Source: a bacterium UBP1_UBA4783
GTDB lineage: Bacteria > Krumholzibacteriota > Krumholzibacteriia > Krumholzibacteriales > Krumholzibacteriaceae
Direction of reading: 5' to 3'
Assembly: GCA_002403075.1 (NCBI GenBank)
Contig: DHHB01000031.1
Location: 1 to 18,992 of the forward strand
Length of the DNA stretch: 18,992 nt
This document shows positions 6,972 through 14,250 of this stretch, one piece after another. Within the stretch, counting starts at the first letter, position 1. Each line of letters starts with the position of its first letter. The notes under the pieces were generated by a model. The model made no database searches and was not told where the DNA came from. It saw only the letters and a list, made by a program, of their open reading frames with translations. Made by a program: the position numbers and the translations under genes.

Positions 6972-7804
6972 TTCGGCTGCCGCCTCCCTTCGCGGGCCGC
7001 GTCGTCGCCTGCGGCCATCGCCGCGGCCTTCTCGTGCTTCTCGAGAGAACCCTGCTTCTCGATGACCTCGCGGGCGAGCTTGAGGTAGCTCTTCGCGCCG
7101 ACGCTCTGCACGTCGTAGAGAATGATCGGCCGCCCGAAGCTCGGACACTCGCTGAGGCGGACGTTTCTCGGTATGACCGTTTCGTACACCTTGTCGCCGA
7201 AATACGATATCGCCTCCTGCGCCACCTGATTCGAGAGGTTGAGGCGCTTGTCGTACATCGTGAGCAGCACCCCCTCGATCCGCAGATCCGGATTGAGGTG
7301 CTTCTGCACCATCCTGATCGTGTTGAGAAGCTGGCTCAGGCCCTCGAGGGCGTAGTACTCGCACTGGATCGGGATGAGAACGGAGTCCGCCGCCGTGAGG
7401 GTGTTGAGCGTGAGCAGCCCGAGGCTCGGCGGCGAGTCGATCACGATGAAGTCGTATCGATCCTCGACCTCGGCGAGGGCGTCCTTGAGCTTCCGTTCGC
7501 GCGCGATCTGGGAGACGAGCTCGATCTCGGCGCCGGTCAGCCGCTGATGCGAGGGAAGAAGATCCACGAGCTCCACCTTGCGGATCGCCTCCGCCGCGCT
7601 CGCTTCGCCGAGGAGAACCTCGTAGACGGTGTCCTCGCCGTCCCCGGCGCGGACGCCGAACCCGCTCGACGCGTTCGCCTGCGGATCGGCGTCGACGAGG
7701 AGCACGCGGTTCTCCGCGGCGCCCATGCTCGCGCTGAGGTTGACCGCGGTCGTCGTTTTCCCGACGCCGCCCTTCTGGTTCGCGATCGCGATTATCTTGC
7801 CCAT
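6968..7804 (-). CDS. parA: Chromosome partitioning ATPase ParA (Soj)
   Basis: ParA is a deviant-Walker ATPase that binds DNA non-specifically as a dimer and moves ParB-bound origins along the nucleoid. The 278 residues contain KGGVGKTT (11-18, with the signature first Lys), the A-prime motif DADPQAN (38-44) and Walker B in FIVIDSPPSLG (about 117-127). The N-terminus MGKIIAIANQ is standard for the short chromosomal type without a helix-turn-helix domain. The final 25 or so residues (EKHEKAAAMAAGDDAAREGRRQPK) are an extra, low-complexity tail. The ATG has only a weak ribosome site and lies inside the 3' end of the preceding lipoprotein gene (13-base overlap), so translation may depend on ribosomes finishing that gene. 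The stop overlaps the parB start. Confidence 0.97.
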   Translation of the reverse strand: MGKIIAIANQKGGVGKTTTAVNLSASMGAAENRVLLVDADPQANASSGFGVRAGDGEDTVYEVLLGEASAAEAIRKVELVDLLPSHQRLTGAEIELVSQIARERKLKDALAEVEDRYDFIVIDSPPSLGLLTLNTLTAADSVLIPIQCEYYALEGLSQLLNTIRMVQKHLNPDLRIEGVLLTMYDKRLNLSNQVAQEAISYFGDKVYETVIPRNVRLSECPSFGRPIILYDVQSVGAKSYLKLAREVIEKQGSLEKHEKAAAMAAGDDAAREGRRQPK

Positions 7805-9063
7805 GACCGTCCCGTCGCGCCGGCCGCCTCCGGGTGCCTCGCCGCCGGCGCCTCGACGAGCCACGGAACGAAGCTCACGTACGCGAAGATCGCCCCCGGA
7901 TTGTCGACCGCGTCGTAAATGATCGCCGCGATCTCTTCCTGCGTGTCGTTGCCGAGCCCCCAGTAGTTGTTCTCCGCGCGGATCGGCGTCGGCGACGCGT
8001 TGGCCGAGAGCCTGACCGCGTACGTGCCCTCGCCCGCTTCGCTGTTCGCGAATATCGAGCAGTAGTGAATGGCCGGCGAGGCGCGATCGGCGATCACGAA
8101 CCCGTTCTTGTAGTTGTTGGCGACGACGCAGCTTTCGATCGACGCCTGCACGGCGTCCTGCGAGGCCGCGAAGAGGATGCCGTCGCCGTCGCTGTATCGT
8201 ATGGAGCAGCGCCGGATCTCGGCGGATGCGTCGTCCACGTATATGCCGTCGCCGTTATCCCAGATCGAGCAGTTGCGGATCGTCGCCGCCGCTCCGTAGA
8301 GCACGTTCACGCCGAAATCGTAGTGGTTGTAGATCTGGCAGTCTTTGATGTCGAGCGTCGCGCCGTCGCGCGCCGTGACGCCGTCCATGCCGGCGGTGAT
8401 CTCGCAGTTCCTGAAAATCCCCTCCCCGGTCGCGTCGATAAGATATATTCCCTTCCACAGCGCCGTTTCGCTCGAGCAGGTGTTTCCGCGGAGAAATATC
8501 TTTTGCGAGGGCGTTCCCACGGCGACGATCCGGCCGTACGATTCGATCCCACCGAGGGTCCGGTCCATGACGATCGTGACGCCGGGTTCGATCGTGAGCG
8601 TGACGCCCCCCGCGACCCGCATCGGCGCGTCGCTCCGCGTTATATAGATATGGCCGGTGTTCGCTATCGTTCTCGACATGATCACCTGCCCGGGGAGAAG
8701 CTCGCAGACCGTGATCGTCTGCTGAAGCGACCGCGTGTCGATCTCGTCGGTGACCGACATGGTTATGGTCGCGGTCCCGGCGGCCGACGGCGCCTTCCAG
8801 TACACGGTGTCGTTCGCCGCACCGGCGGGAAAGCTGCCCGATGACGCGGTCCATCGAAACGTAAGGGAATCGCCGTCCGCATCCGTCGCCGCACCCACGA
8901 GCCGGACGGTTGCGCTGCCCGCGACGAAGCATTTTTCCGCGATGATCTTGAGCTCTGAAGGCGCCTCGTTCAGATACTTGACCGTGTCCTCGCACCCGAA
9001 TAGACCGGAAAGCAATGTTGATAACGCGCATAACGCTAATATATACAGGAACTTGTGTGACAT
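7792..9063 (-). CDS. Surface lipoprotein with PKD/cadherin-like domain and right-handed beta-helix
   Basis: Protein of 423 residues that I cannot assign to a named function. Signal peptide MSHKFLYILALCALSTLL ends in a lipobox LFGC with Cys24, so it is predicted to be an envelope lipoprotein. Residues about 35-120 form a PKD/cadherin-like beta-sandwich (VGAATDADGDSLTFRWTA). Residues about 140-400 form a parallel beta-helix with repeated turns such as IRNCSIWDNGDGIYV and IRRCSIRYSDGDGILF, ending in the ENNYWG motif common at the end of such domains. This fold binds or cleaves polysaccharide in many families, but no catalytic residues can be assigned here. Start: GGGAGGAG precedes the ATG by 3-5 bases. 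The gene sits between rsmG and parA, normally adjacent, and its stop is inside parA, so it appears to be the first gene of the parAB operon. Confidence 0.85.
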   Translation of the reverse strand: MSHKFLYILALCALSTLLSGLFGCEDTVKYLNEAPSELKIIAEKCFVAGSATVRLVGAATDADGDSLTFRWTASSGSFPAGAANDTVYWKAPSAAGTATITMSVTDEIDTRSLQQTITVCELLPGQVIMSRTIANTGHIYITRSDAPMRVAGGVTLTIEPGVTIVMDRTLGGIESYGRIVAVGTPSQKIFLRGNTCSSETALWKGIYLIDATGEGIFRNCEITAGMDGVTARDGATLDIKDCQIYNHYDFGVNVLYGAAATIRNCSIWDNGDGIYVDDASAEIRRCSIRYSDGDGILFAASQDAVQASIESCVVANNYKNGFVIADRASPAIHYCSIFANSEAGEGTYAVRLSANASPTPIRAENNYWGLGNDTQEEIAAIIYDAVDNPGAIFAYVSFVPWLVEAPAARHPEAAGATGRSWAR

Positions 9064-9150
9064 AATCTCCTCCCGGGGTGAGGCGGGGTCAAGGGCATTA
9101 TAGGCGTCGGCGAGCGCGAAAGCAACGAAAAATATGGATCTTGGGCAAAT

Positions 9151-9181
9151 AATATACACCGGCTTATTAACATGTTTGCAA
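9151..9181 (-). promoter_or_regulatory. Putative promoter for beta-helix lipoprotein-parAB operon
   Basis: On the minus strand TTGCAA (9181-9176) is followed after 17 bases by TGTATA (9158-9153), which overlaps TATATT (9156-9151). The start of transcription would be near 9146, giving about an 80-base leader. The tract around 9145-9210 is much more AT-rich than the flanking genes. Confidence 0.45.
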
Positions 9182-9213
9182 CCGGCTATCCTATATAGTA
9201 ATTATGCGGTTGG

Positions 9214-9250
9214 GGCGGTTTTTCCGCCGCCGTGCGCGCGATACGCGCGC
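9214..9250 (-). terminator. Tandem hairpins after rsmG, possible terminator
   Basis: Two stems lie between rsmG and the lipoprotein promoter: GCGCGCG/CGCGCGC at 9234-9250 with a 3-base loop, and GGCGG/CCGCC at 9214-9228 with an AAAAA loop on the minus strand. There is no following T-run on that strand, so this is a weak call for the end of the mnmG-rsmG transcript. Confidence 0.3.
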
Positions 9251-9293
9251 CCCGCCGCCCGAGCCTGAAACCGATCCCGGCCGCCCGGCCCCT

Positions 9294-9309
9294 TGTTTCA
9301 CGTGAAACG
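9294..9309. other. parS site 1 (15 of 16 bases)
   Basis: TGTTTCACGTGAAACG differs from the canonical 16-bp ParB-binding palindrome TGTTTCACGTGAAACA only in the last base. It lies in the non-coding stretch 88 bases after the rsmG stop, upstream of the lipoprotein-parAB promoter. Confidence 0.9.
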
Positions 9310-9397
9310 CCGAGCGCCCTTTTCCGATTGAGCCGCGCATCCCGTCCGCGCTTCGAGCGGGGCCCGGAATTCGCAAGATCGATTCTGGGCGGATCCG

Positions 9398-10069
9398 CTA
9401 TGCTCGGTCGCTTTTTCTGAAAAAAAGCGCATGCCCCCGGTCGTGAGGCAGCTCGACGGAAGCCGCGTCTTTCATTGCGCCGCCGCCTGCGAGGTCCAGC
9501 TCTTCTTTCCATGACGCCCCCTTGATCGTCACGTAAAGGCCGCCCAGGGCAAGGAGCCTCTCGGCGAGCGGCAGCATCTCGCGAAGCCGCCCGGCTGCCT
9601 TCGACACAACCACATCGAAGGCCCCCGCTCCGGCATGAGCCGCGGCGTCTTTGCCCGAGGCCTCCGCCCCCGCCAGCGCGAGGATCGCGACCGTCCGCTC
9701 GAGGAAGATATGAGGCTTGCCTCTTCGTTCGAAGAGCACCACTTCGATCCGCGGCCGCACGATCTTCCAAACCAACCCGGGAAAGCCCGCGCCCGAACCG
9801 ATGTCCGCGAGCCGCACCCTCGAGGCGTCGAATACGTCGGGGGCCGCTTTTTCGGCCGCCGCAAGGAGCAGAAGCGAATCAAGAAGCTGCGCGCGCAGGT
9901 TCTCGTCGCGCCGGGCCCTGCCGAATAGATGGATCCGATCGCCCCACAGGGAGACTTCGGCAATATACGCCTGCAGCTTGAGCCGTTCCGAGTCGAGAAG
10001 GCCCGCCATGCCGCTCGAGGCAAGAGCCAATATAACCTCTTGCTCTATATTGAATTGCTCTTTTTCCAT
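9398..10069 (-). CDS. rsmG: 16S rRNA (guanine-527-N7)-methyltransferase RsmG (GidB)
   Basis: RsmG methylates N7 of G527 in 16S rRNA using S-adenosylmethionine; loss gives low-level streptomycin resistance in other bacteria. The 223-residue length is normal. The SAM-binding loop LADIGSGAGFPGL lies at about 87-99, followed by the acidic ligand region EVVLFERRGKPHIFLE (109-124) and the later FDVVVSKAAGRLREM motif that matches the family RA pattern. Upstream, LFGRARRDENLRAQLLDSLLLL is the usual substrate-side helix. It starts two bases after the mnmG stop, so the two are co-transcribed, the standard mnmG-rsmG order. The ribosome site is weak. A canonical parS lies just upstream inside mnmG and another just downstream, so rsmG is bracketed by ParB loading sites. 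Confidence 0.95.
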   Translation of the reverse strand: MEKEQFNIEQEVILALASSGMAGLLDSERLKLQAYIAEVSLWGDRIHLFGRARRDENLRAQLLDSLLLLAAAEKAAPDVFDASRVRLADIGSGAGFPGLVWKIVRPRIEVVLFERRGKPHIFLERTVAILALAGAEASGKDAAAHAGAGAFDVVVSKAAGRLREMLPLAERLLALGGLYVTIKGASWKEELDLAGGGAMKDAASVELPHDRGHALFFRKSDRA

Positions 10070-10071
10070 CG

Positions 10072-12060
10072 CTAGCTCATCCCGTGGCGCGGCCGGAGGG
10101 GCCTTGTTTCACGTGAAACACCTCGATCCCGCCAGGCGTCCGTTTCGCTATTAAGCGGCTCGCTGGCAGCTCTATCCCGTTCCCCGGCCTCCTGCCTTCG
10201 TCGCCCGAGGAAGATCATGAGGATCGAGATGTCGGAGCTCCGAACGCCTGAGATCCTCGAGGCCTGCCCGAGGGTTACGGGGCGGAACTTCGCGAGCTTG
10301 ATCCTCGCTTCGGCGCTCAGGGCCCCTATATCGTAGGAAAAGTCCTCAGGTATCCGCATTCGCTCGAGATCTATCATCCGTTCGATGAACTTTCTCTGCC
10401 GCGCGATGTACCCCTCATACTTTGCCGAGATCTCGAGCGCGCCCCTTCCGCGATCGTCGAGATCCAGCGTGCCCGGCGGGATCTGCGCTTCGAGGTCGCG
10501 AAGGCGGACTTCCGGTCGCTTGAGGAGATCCATCGCCCCGATCTTGCCCCGCTGCGCGCCCTTTCCCGCCGCATCGGCCGACCCCGGGAGGGTATCCGCG
10601 GAAAGGCTCAGGCCCTCGAGCGTGCGGCGGGCGCGCGCCACGCTCTTCCGTCTGCCGATCGTCCCGCCCCAGAGGTCTCTGGGGAGAAGCCCATATCGAA
10701 CACCGTACCGGAAAAGCCTCTCATCCGCGTTGTCCTGCCGGAGGACGAGCCGGTGCTCCGCGCTGGAAGTGAACATCCGGTATGGCTCATCGATCTCTTT
10801 CGTGACGAGATCGTCGACGAGAACGCCGATATAGGCCTGATGCCGCCCGAGCGTGAACGCGGGACGTCCTTCGAGGGAAAGCGCCGCGTTTATCCCGGCT
10901 ACGATCCCCTGCGCGGCGGCCTCCTCGTAACCCGATGTGCCGTTTACCTGTCCGGCGAAGTAGAGCCCCCGCACGACGCGCGACTCGAGGGTCGGGAGGA
11001 TCTGGTGCGGCGGGTAGTAATCGTATTCGATCGCATATCCATACCGGACGATCCGCGACTCCTCGAGCCCCGGGATCGTCCGGATCATCCGCTCCTGAAC
11101 GTCGCGCGGCAGGCTCGTCGAAAGGCCGTTCACGTAGATCTCTTCGGACTCGAGCCCTTCCGGCTCGAGGAAGATCTGGTGCCGCTCCCTGTCCGCGAAG
11201 CGAACAACCTTGTCCTCGATCGAGGGACAGTATCGCGGACCGATCCCCTTGATCCTGCCGGCAAATAGCGGCGATCTGTCGAGGTTTTCCCTTATTGCGG
11301 CGTGGGTGCGTTCGTTCGTGTACGTTATGTGACAGGGCGCCTGCGGCCGATCGATCCTCCGCGTTCGGAACGAGAAGGGCGCCGGCACGTCGTCCCCCGG
11401 CTGCGTCTCGCACCGGGAAAAATCTATGCTCTCCCTCGCGAGCCTCGCGGGCGTGCCGGTCTTTAGCCGTCCGCGCTCGATTCCGAGAGAAGCGATCCGA
11501 TCGGCCAGCCGGCAGGAGGGAGGCTGCCCTTCGCGACCCCCGGGAAAGCTCTCCTCGCCTATATGCATGACACCGTTTGGAAATGTTCCGAGACAGCATA
11601 TTATTTTATTACAATGAATTAATGTATCATCTCCGATGACGACGCCCTTCACCGCCTCATCGGTGGCAGCGATGTCAGTCGCTTCGCCTTCCATCAGGGT
11701 GAGGTGCTCCTGATCCTCTAGCGCTGCCATCATACGCCGATGATATGCCTGTTTGTCCGCTTGAGCCCTCGGGGACCAAACGGCGGGGCCTTTGGCCTTG
11801 TTCAGCATCCTGAACTGAATACCCGTCTCATCTATAGCCAGGGCCATCTCTCCGCCCAAAGCGTCGATCTCCCTCACGAGCTGTCCCTTGGCGAGGCCAC
11901 CGATCGCCGGGTTGCAGGGCATTCTCGCCACATCCTCGAGGCTCATCGTCACGAGCAGGGTTTCGTGCCCCATCCTGCTCGCCGCGAGGGCGGCCTCGAT
12001 GCCGGCATGACCCGCGCCGATGACTATCACTTCGTAATCCATATCCAACCGCTTAGTCAT
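10072..12060 (-). CDS. mnmG: tRNA uridine-34 5-carboxymethylaminomethyl modification enzyme MnmG (GidA)
   Basis: FAD-dependent partner of MnmE that installs the cmnm5 group on wobble U34 of certain tRNAs. The 662 residues show the FAD dinucleotide fold VIGAGHAG (13-20), CNPAIGGLAKGQLVREID (49-66), the family signature GPRYCPSIEDK, FAGQVNGTSGYEEAAAQG, and the C-terminal helical domain with TLGQASRISGVRSSDIS. After that, some 42 residues (RRQEAGERDR to RPRHGMS) form an extra polar tail not usual in the family; it encodes VSRET across the parS site. Start: the ATG at 12060 has no ribosome site and lies right after a TATAAT, so the message may be leaderless; the in-frame ATG at 12042 (MDYEVIVIG) would be the alternative and matches the usual N-terminus. 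Confidence 0.95.
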   Translation of the reverse strand: MTKRLDMDYEVIVIGAGHAGIEAALAASRMGHETLLVTMSLEDVARMPCNPAIGGLAKGQLVREIDALGGEMALAIDETGIQFRMLNKAKGPAVWSPRAQADKQAYHRRMMAALEDQEHLTLMEGEATDIAATDEAVKGVVIGDDTLIHCNKIICCLGTFPNGVMHIGEESFPGGREGQPPSCRLADRIASLGIERGRLKTGTPARLARESIDFSRCETQPGDDVPAPFSFRTRRIDRPQAPCHITYTNERTHAAIRENLDRSPLFAGRIKGIGPRYCPSIEDKVVRFADRERHQIFLEPEGLESEEIYVNGLSTSLPRDVQERMIRTIPGLEESRIVRYGYAIEYDYYPPHQILPTLESRVVRGLYFAGQVNGTSGYEEAAAQGIVAGINAALSLEGRPAFTLGRHQAYIGVLVDDLVTKEIDEPYRMFTSSAEHRLVLRQDNADERLFRYGVRYGLLPRDLWGGTIGRRKSVARARRTLEGLSLSADTLPGSADAAGKGAQRGKIGAMDLLKRPEVRLRDLEAQIPPGTLDLDDRGRGALEISAKYEGYIARQRKFIERMIDLERMRIPEDFSYDIGALSAEARIKLAKFRPVTLGQASRISGVRSSDISILMIFLGRRRQEAGERDRAASEPLNSETDAWRDRGVSRETRPLRPRHGMS
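10105..10120. other. parS site 2 (perfect palindrome) inside mnmG
   Basis: TGTTTCACGTGAAACA is an exact match to the canonical ParB loading site. It lies in the last codons of mnmG, where the reading frame gives VSRET, and is 811 bases from parS site 1. Confidence 0.96.
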
Positions 12061-12067
12061 AATTATT

Positions 12068-12073
12068 ATTATA
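12068..12073 (-). promoter_or_regulatory. -10 element directly before mnmG
   Basis: A perfect TATAAT on the minus strand ends eight bases before the mnmG ATG, inside an AT-rich block (12059-12090). Transcription would start at about 12061-12060, on or beside the start codon. No good -35 hexamer is seen. A short dyad (GATTGC/GCAATC, 12112-12128) lies between it and mnmE. Confidence 0.45.
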
Positions 12074-12141
12074 ATTCTTGAATCTTATTGGTGCACAACG
12101 CGTCATTGCGTGATTGCCTCGCGCAATCGGTCCCAGCGGCA

Positions 12142-13509
12142 CTATTTCCCGATGCAGAACTTCTCGAATATGGCGTCGAGAACGTCCTCGGAGACGGAGC
12201 GTCCCGTGATCCTGCCGAACGCGTCCGCGGCCGCCCTGAGCTCGAAGCTCATGAGCTCGGCGGCGCCGCTTCCGCCCGCGATCGCCTCGACCCGCTCGAG
12301 CGCCGCGTCCGCTTCCCGCAGCGCATCCGCTTGCCTCGCGCTCACCGCGATCCGCTCGCGCCGAAGGGCGCCCGCGTCAAGCTCGACCGTGCGCGAGAAT
12401 ATCCGCCGCCGCAGCTCCTCGAGCCCCGCGCCCGTCAGCGCGGACACCGATATCGCCTCGCTCACACCCAATTTCGCAATAATATCCTCGGCCGCGAGCC
12501 GCGCCACGAGGTCGCTCTTGTTTATGACGAGAAGCACCTTGGCGCCGTCGATGCGCCGATTCTCCGCCACGGTACCGGCATCTATTTCGGCGCTCCCGTC
12601 GATCGTGAACAGCACGAGGTCCGCGCGGCCGGCGGCCGCGCGGCCGAGATCGATCCCGCGGGTCTCTATCTCGCATCCCGTTTCCGCGATCCCGGCCGTA
12701 TCCTCGAGCCAGCAGGTGAAGCCGTCGATGTGGATCCGCTCGCAGAGCCTGTCGCGCGTCGTCCCGGGAACGGGGGAGACGATCGCCCGCTCTTCGCCGA
12801 GAAGGGCGTTGTACAGGCTGCTCTTGCCGGCGTTCCGCGGGCCGACGATGGTCACGCGTATGCCGCGCCGGAGCCTCGCGCCCGGGAGCTCCGATTCGAG
12901 AAGTCTCGCGATCCGCTCCCGCGTCTCCCGGGCCGTCCGCCGCGTCTCCTCGGCCGCCCGGACCGGAACGTCCTCCTCGCCGAAGTCGATCGAGACCTCG
13001 ACGAGGGCCAACTCGTCGAGGAGCGCCTTCTCGCATTCGCCGACGCGCCGGGAGAGCGATCCCTCGAGCTGCTCGAGCGCGACGCGGCGCTGGAGCTTCG
13101 TTTCCGCCGCGATGAGATCGGCGACGGCTTCGGCCTCGGCGAGATCGAGTTTTCCATTGAGAAACGCCCGCTTCGTGAACTCTCCGCGGCCGGCGAGACG
13201 CGCCCCGCGCGCGACGATCTCCTCGAGGAGATCGGAGACGACCTGCATGCCGCCGTGGCACGATAGTTCGACGAGATCCTCGCCCGTGTAGCTCGCCGGG
13301 GCGCGCATGACGGCCACGAGCGCCTCGTCGATCGGGGCGCCCGTCCCATCCCGCAGCACCCTCAGGACGAGCGCGTGCGAGGCGGCGCTTCGCGTGCCCT
13401 CGGCCATGCGGTCGACGATGTCGACCGCCGCGGGGCCCGAGACGCGCACGACGGCGATCCCCGACTCGCCCGCCGGCGTGCCGAGCGCGACGATGGTGTC
13501 CCGGTCCAT
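12142..13509 (-). CDS. mnmE: tRNA modification GTPase MnmE (TrmE)
   Basis: GTPase that works with MnmG to modify U34 of tRNAs; it also binds a tetrahydrofolate cofactor through its N-terminal domain. The 455 residues include the folate-binding domain (1-118) with GGMQVVSDLLEE and GRGEFTKRAFLNGKLDLAEAEA, the helical domain, and the inserted G domain: G1 GPRNAGKSS (223-231), G2 PGTTRD (248-253), G3 DTAG (270-273), G4 NKSD (330-333). The C-terminus is the diagnostic FCIGK, whose Cys is needed for activity in homologues. The Pro-Arg order in G1 is swapped relative to the common GRPNAGKSS, but the key GxxxxGKS is intact. It starts six bases after the jag stop without a clear ribosome site, so it is probably read by coupling. 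Confidence 0.97.
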   Translation of the reverse strand: MDRDTIVALGTPAGESGIAVVRVSGPAAVDIVDRMAEGTRSAASHALVLRVLRDGTGAPIDEALVAVMRAPASYTGEDLVELSCHGGMQVVSDLLEEIVARGARLAGRGEFTKRAFLNGKLDLAEAEAVADLIAAETKLQRRVALEQLEGSLSRRVGECEKALLDELALVEVSIDFGEEDVPVRAAEETRRTARETRERIARLLESELPGARLRRGIRVTIVGPRNAGKSSLYNALLGEERAIVSPVPGTTRDRLCERIHIDGFTCWLEDTAGIAETGCEIETRGIDLGRAAAGRADLVLFTIDGSAEIDAGTVAENRRIDGAKVLLVINKSDLVARLAAEDIIAKLGVSEAISVSALTGAGLEELRRRIFSRTVELDAGALRRERIAVSARQADALREADAALERVEAIAGGSGAAELMSFELRAAADAFGRITGRSVSEDVLDAIFEKFCIGK

Positions 13510-13515
13510 GGCGGA

Positions 13516-14226
13516 TCAGCGGTTTCCGGCGCGCTTCTGCTCCTCGGCACGCTGCGGCGCGATGCAGACCTTGCGCATTTCGCCGTTTCCGATCGTGTAG
13601 CTCGATATGCCGTCGAGCTCGGAGAGAGCCATGTGAACGATGCGCCGCTCGGCCGCCTTCATCGGCTCGAGCGCGACCTCGTGATTGGTTTTTTTCGCCT
13701 TCTCGGCCGCCTTGACCGCCTTCTGCTTGAGGATATCGTGGCGGTTCCGGAGATACCCGCCGACGTCGAGCGTGAGCCGCTGGTAACCGCCGAGCTTCTT
13801 CGAGACGATTCGCCCGATGAGGTGCTGGAGGGAGGTGAGGGTGTCTCCCTTGCGCCCGATGAGGAGGCCGTCGACCCCCGCGGTCTCGATATTGATATAG
13901 GTCGCGCCGTCGACCTCCTCGGAGAAGAGGCGGTAGTTGACGTCGAGCGATTCCATGATCGCCCGGGCGACTTCGTCGACGACCTCCTCGACGCCGCTCG
14001 CCGACTTCTTGCGCGAGACGACGATGCGGGCGTCGCGCGATCCGAATATGCCGAGCACGCCCTTCTGCCCCTGATCGACGATCTTGATGTCGACCTCGTC
14101 GATGCGCGCCTTGAGGCTCGCGAGGGCCTTCTCGAGAGCCTTTTCGACGGTCTTGCCCTTTACTTCGATGCCGTCGGTTCTCGTTTCGTCACCGCGCGTG
14201 TCGCGATCCCTGCCGATCCTTGCCAT
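13516..14226 (-). CDS. jag: RNA-binding protein Jag/KhpB (SpoIIIJ-associated)
   Basis: RNA-binding protein of 236 residues that in Gram-positive bacteria pairs with KhpA and influences cell division and elongation; its conserved place is beside yidC. Domains in order: Jag-N (about 18-70) with the motif GQKGVLGIFG (53-62); KH domain (about 85-155) with the loop GRKG (124-127) and SLQHLIGRIVSKK; R3H domain (about 165-225) with EPMKAAERRIVHMALSELDGI, where Arg195 and His198 form the R-x3-H pattern. The short tail (QRAEEQKRAGNR) is basic. It follows yidC by 24 bases and has an AGGAAG ribosome site. All motifs needed for RNA binding are present. Confidence 0.94.
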   Translation of the reverse strand: MARIGRDRDTRGDETRTDGIEVKGKTVEKALEKALASLKARIDEVDIKIVDQGQKGVLGIFGSRDARIVVSRKKSASGVEEVVDEVARAIMESLDVNYRLFSEEVDGATYINIETAGVDGLLIGRKGDTLTSLQHLIGRIVSKKLGGYQRLTLDVGGYLRNRHDILKQKAVKAAEKAKKTNHEVALEPMKAAERRIVHMALSELDGISSYTIGNGEMRKVCIAPQRAEEQKRAGNR

Positions 14227-14250
14227 ATGCGCTTCCTGCCTTTCGACGGT

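Noticed and set aside
9186..9770. Open frame on the minus strand overlapping the rsmG 3' end and parS site 1
   Set aside because: Arg/Gly-rich, out of frame with rsmG and without motifs; the FHVKQ peptide comes from reading through parS, not from a gene.
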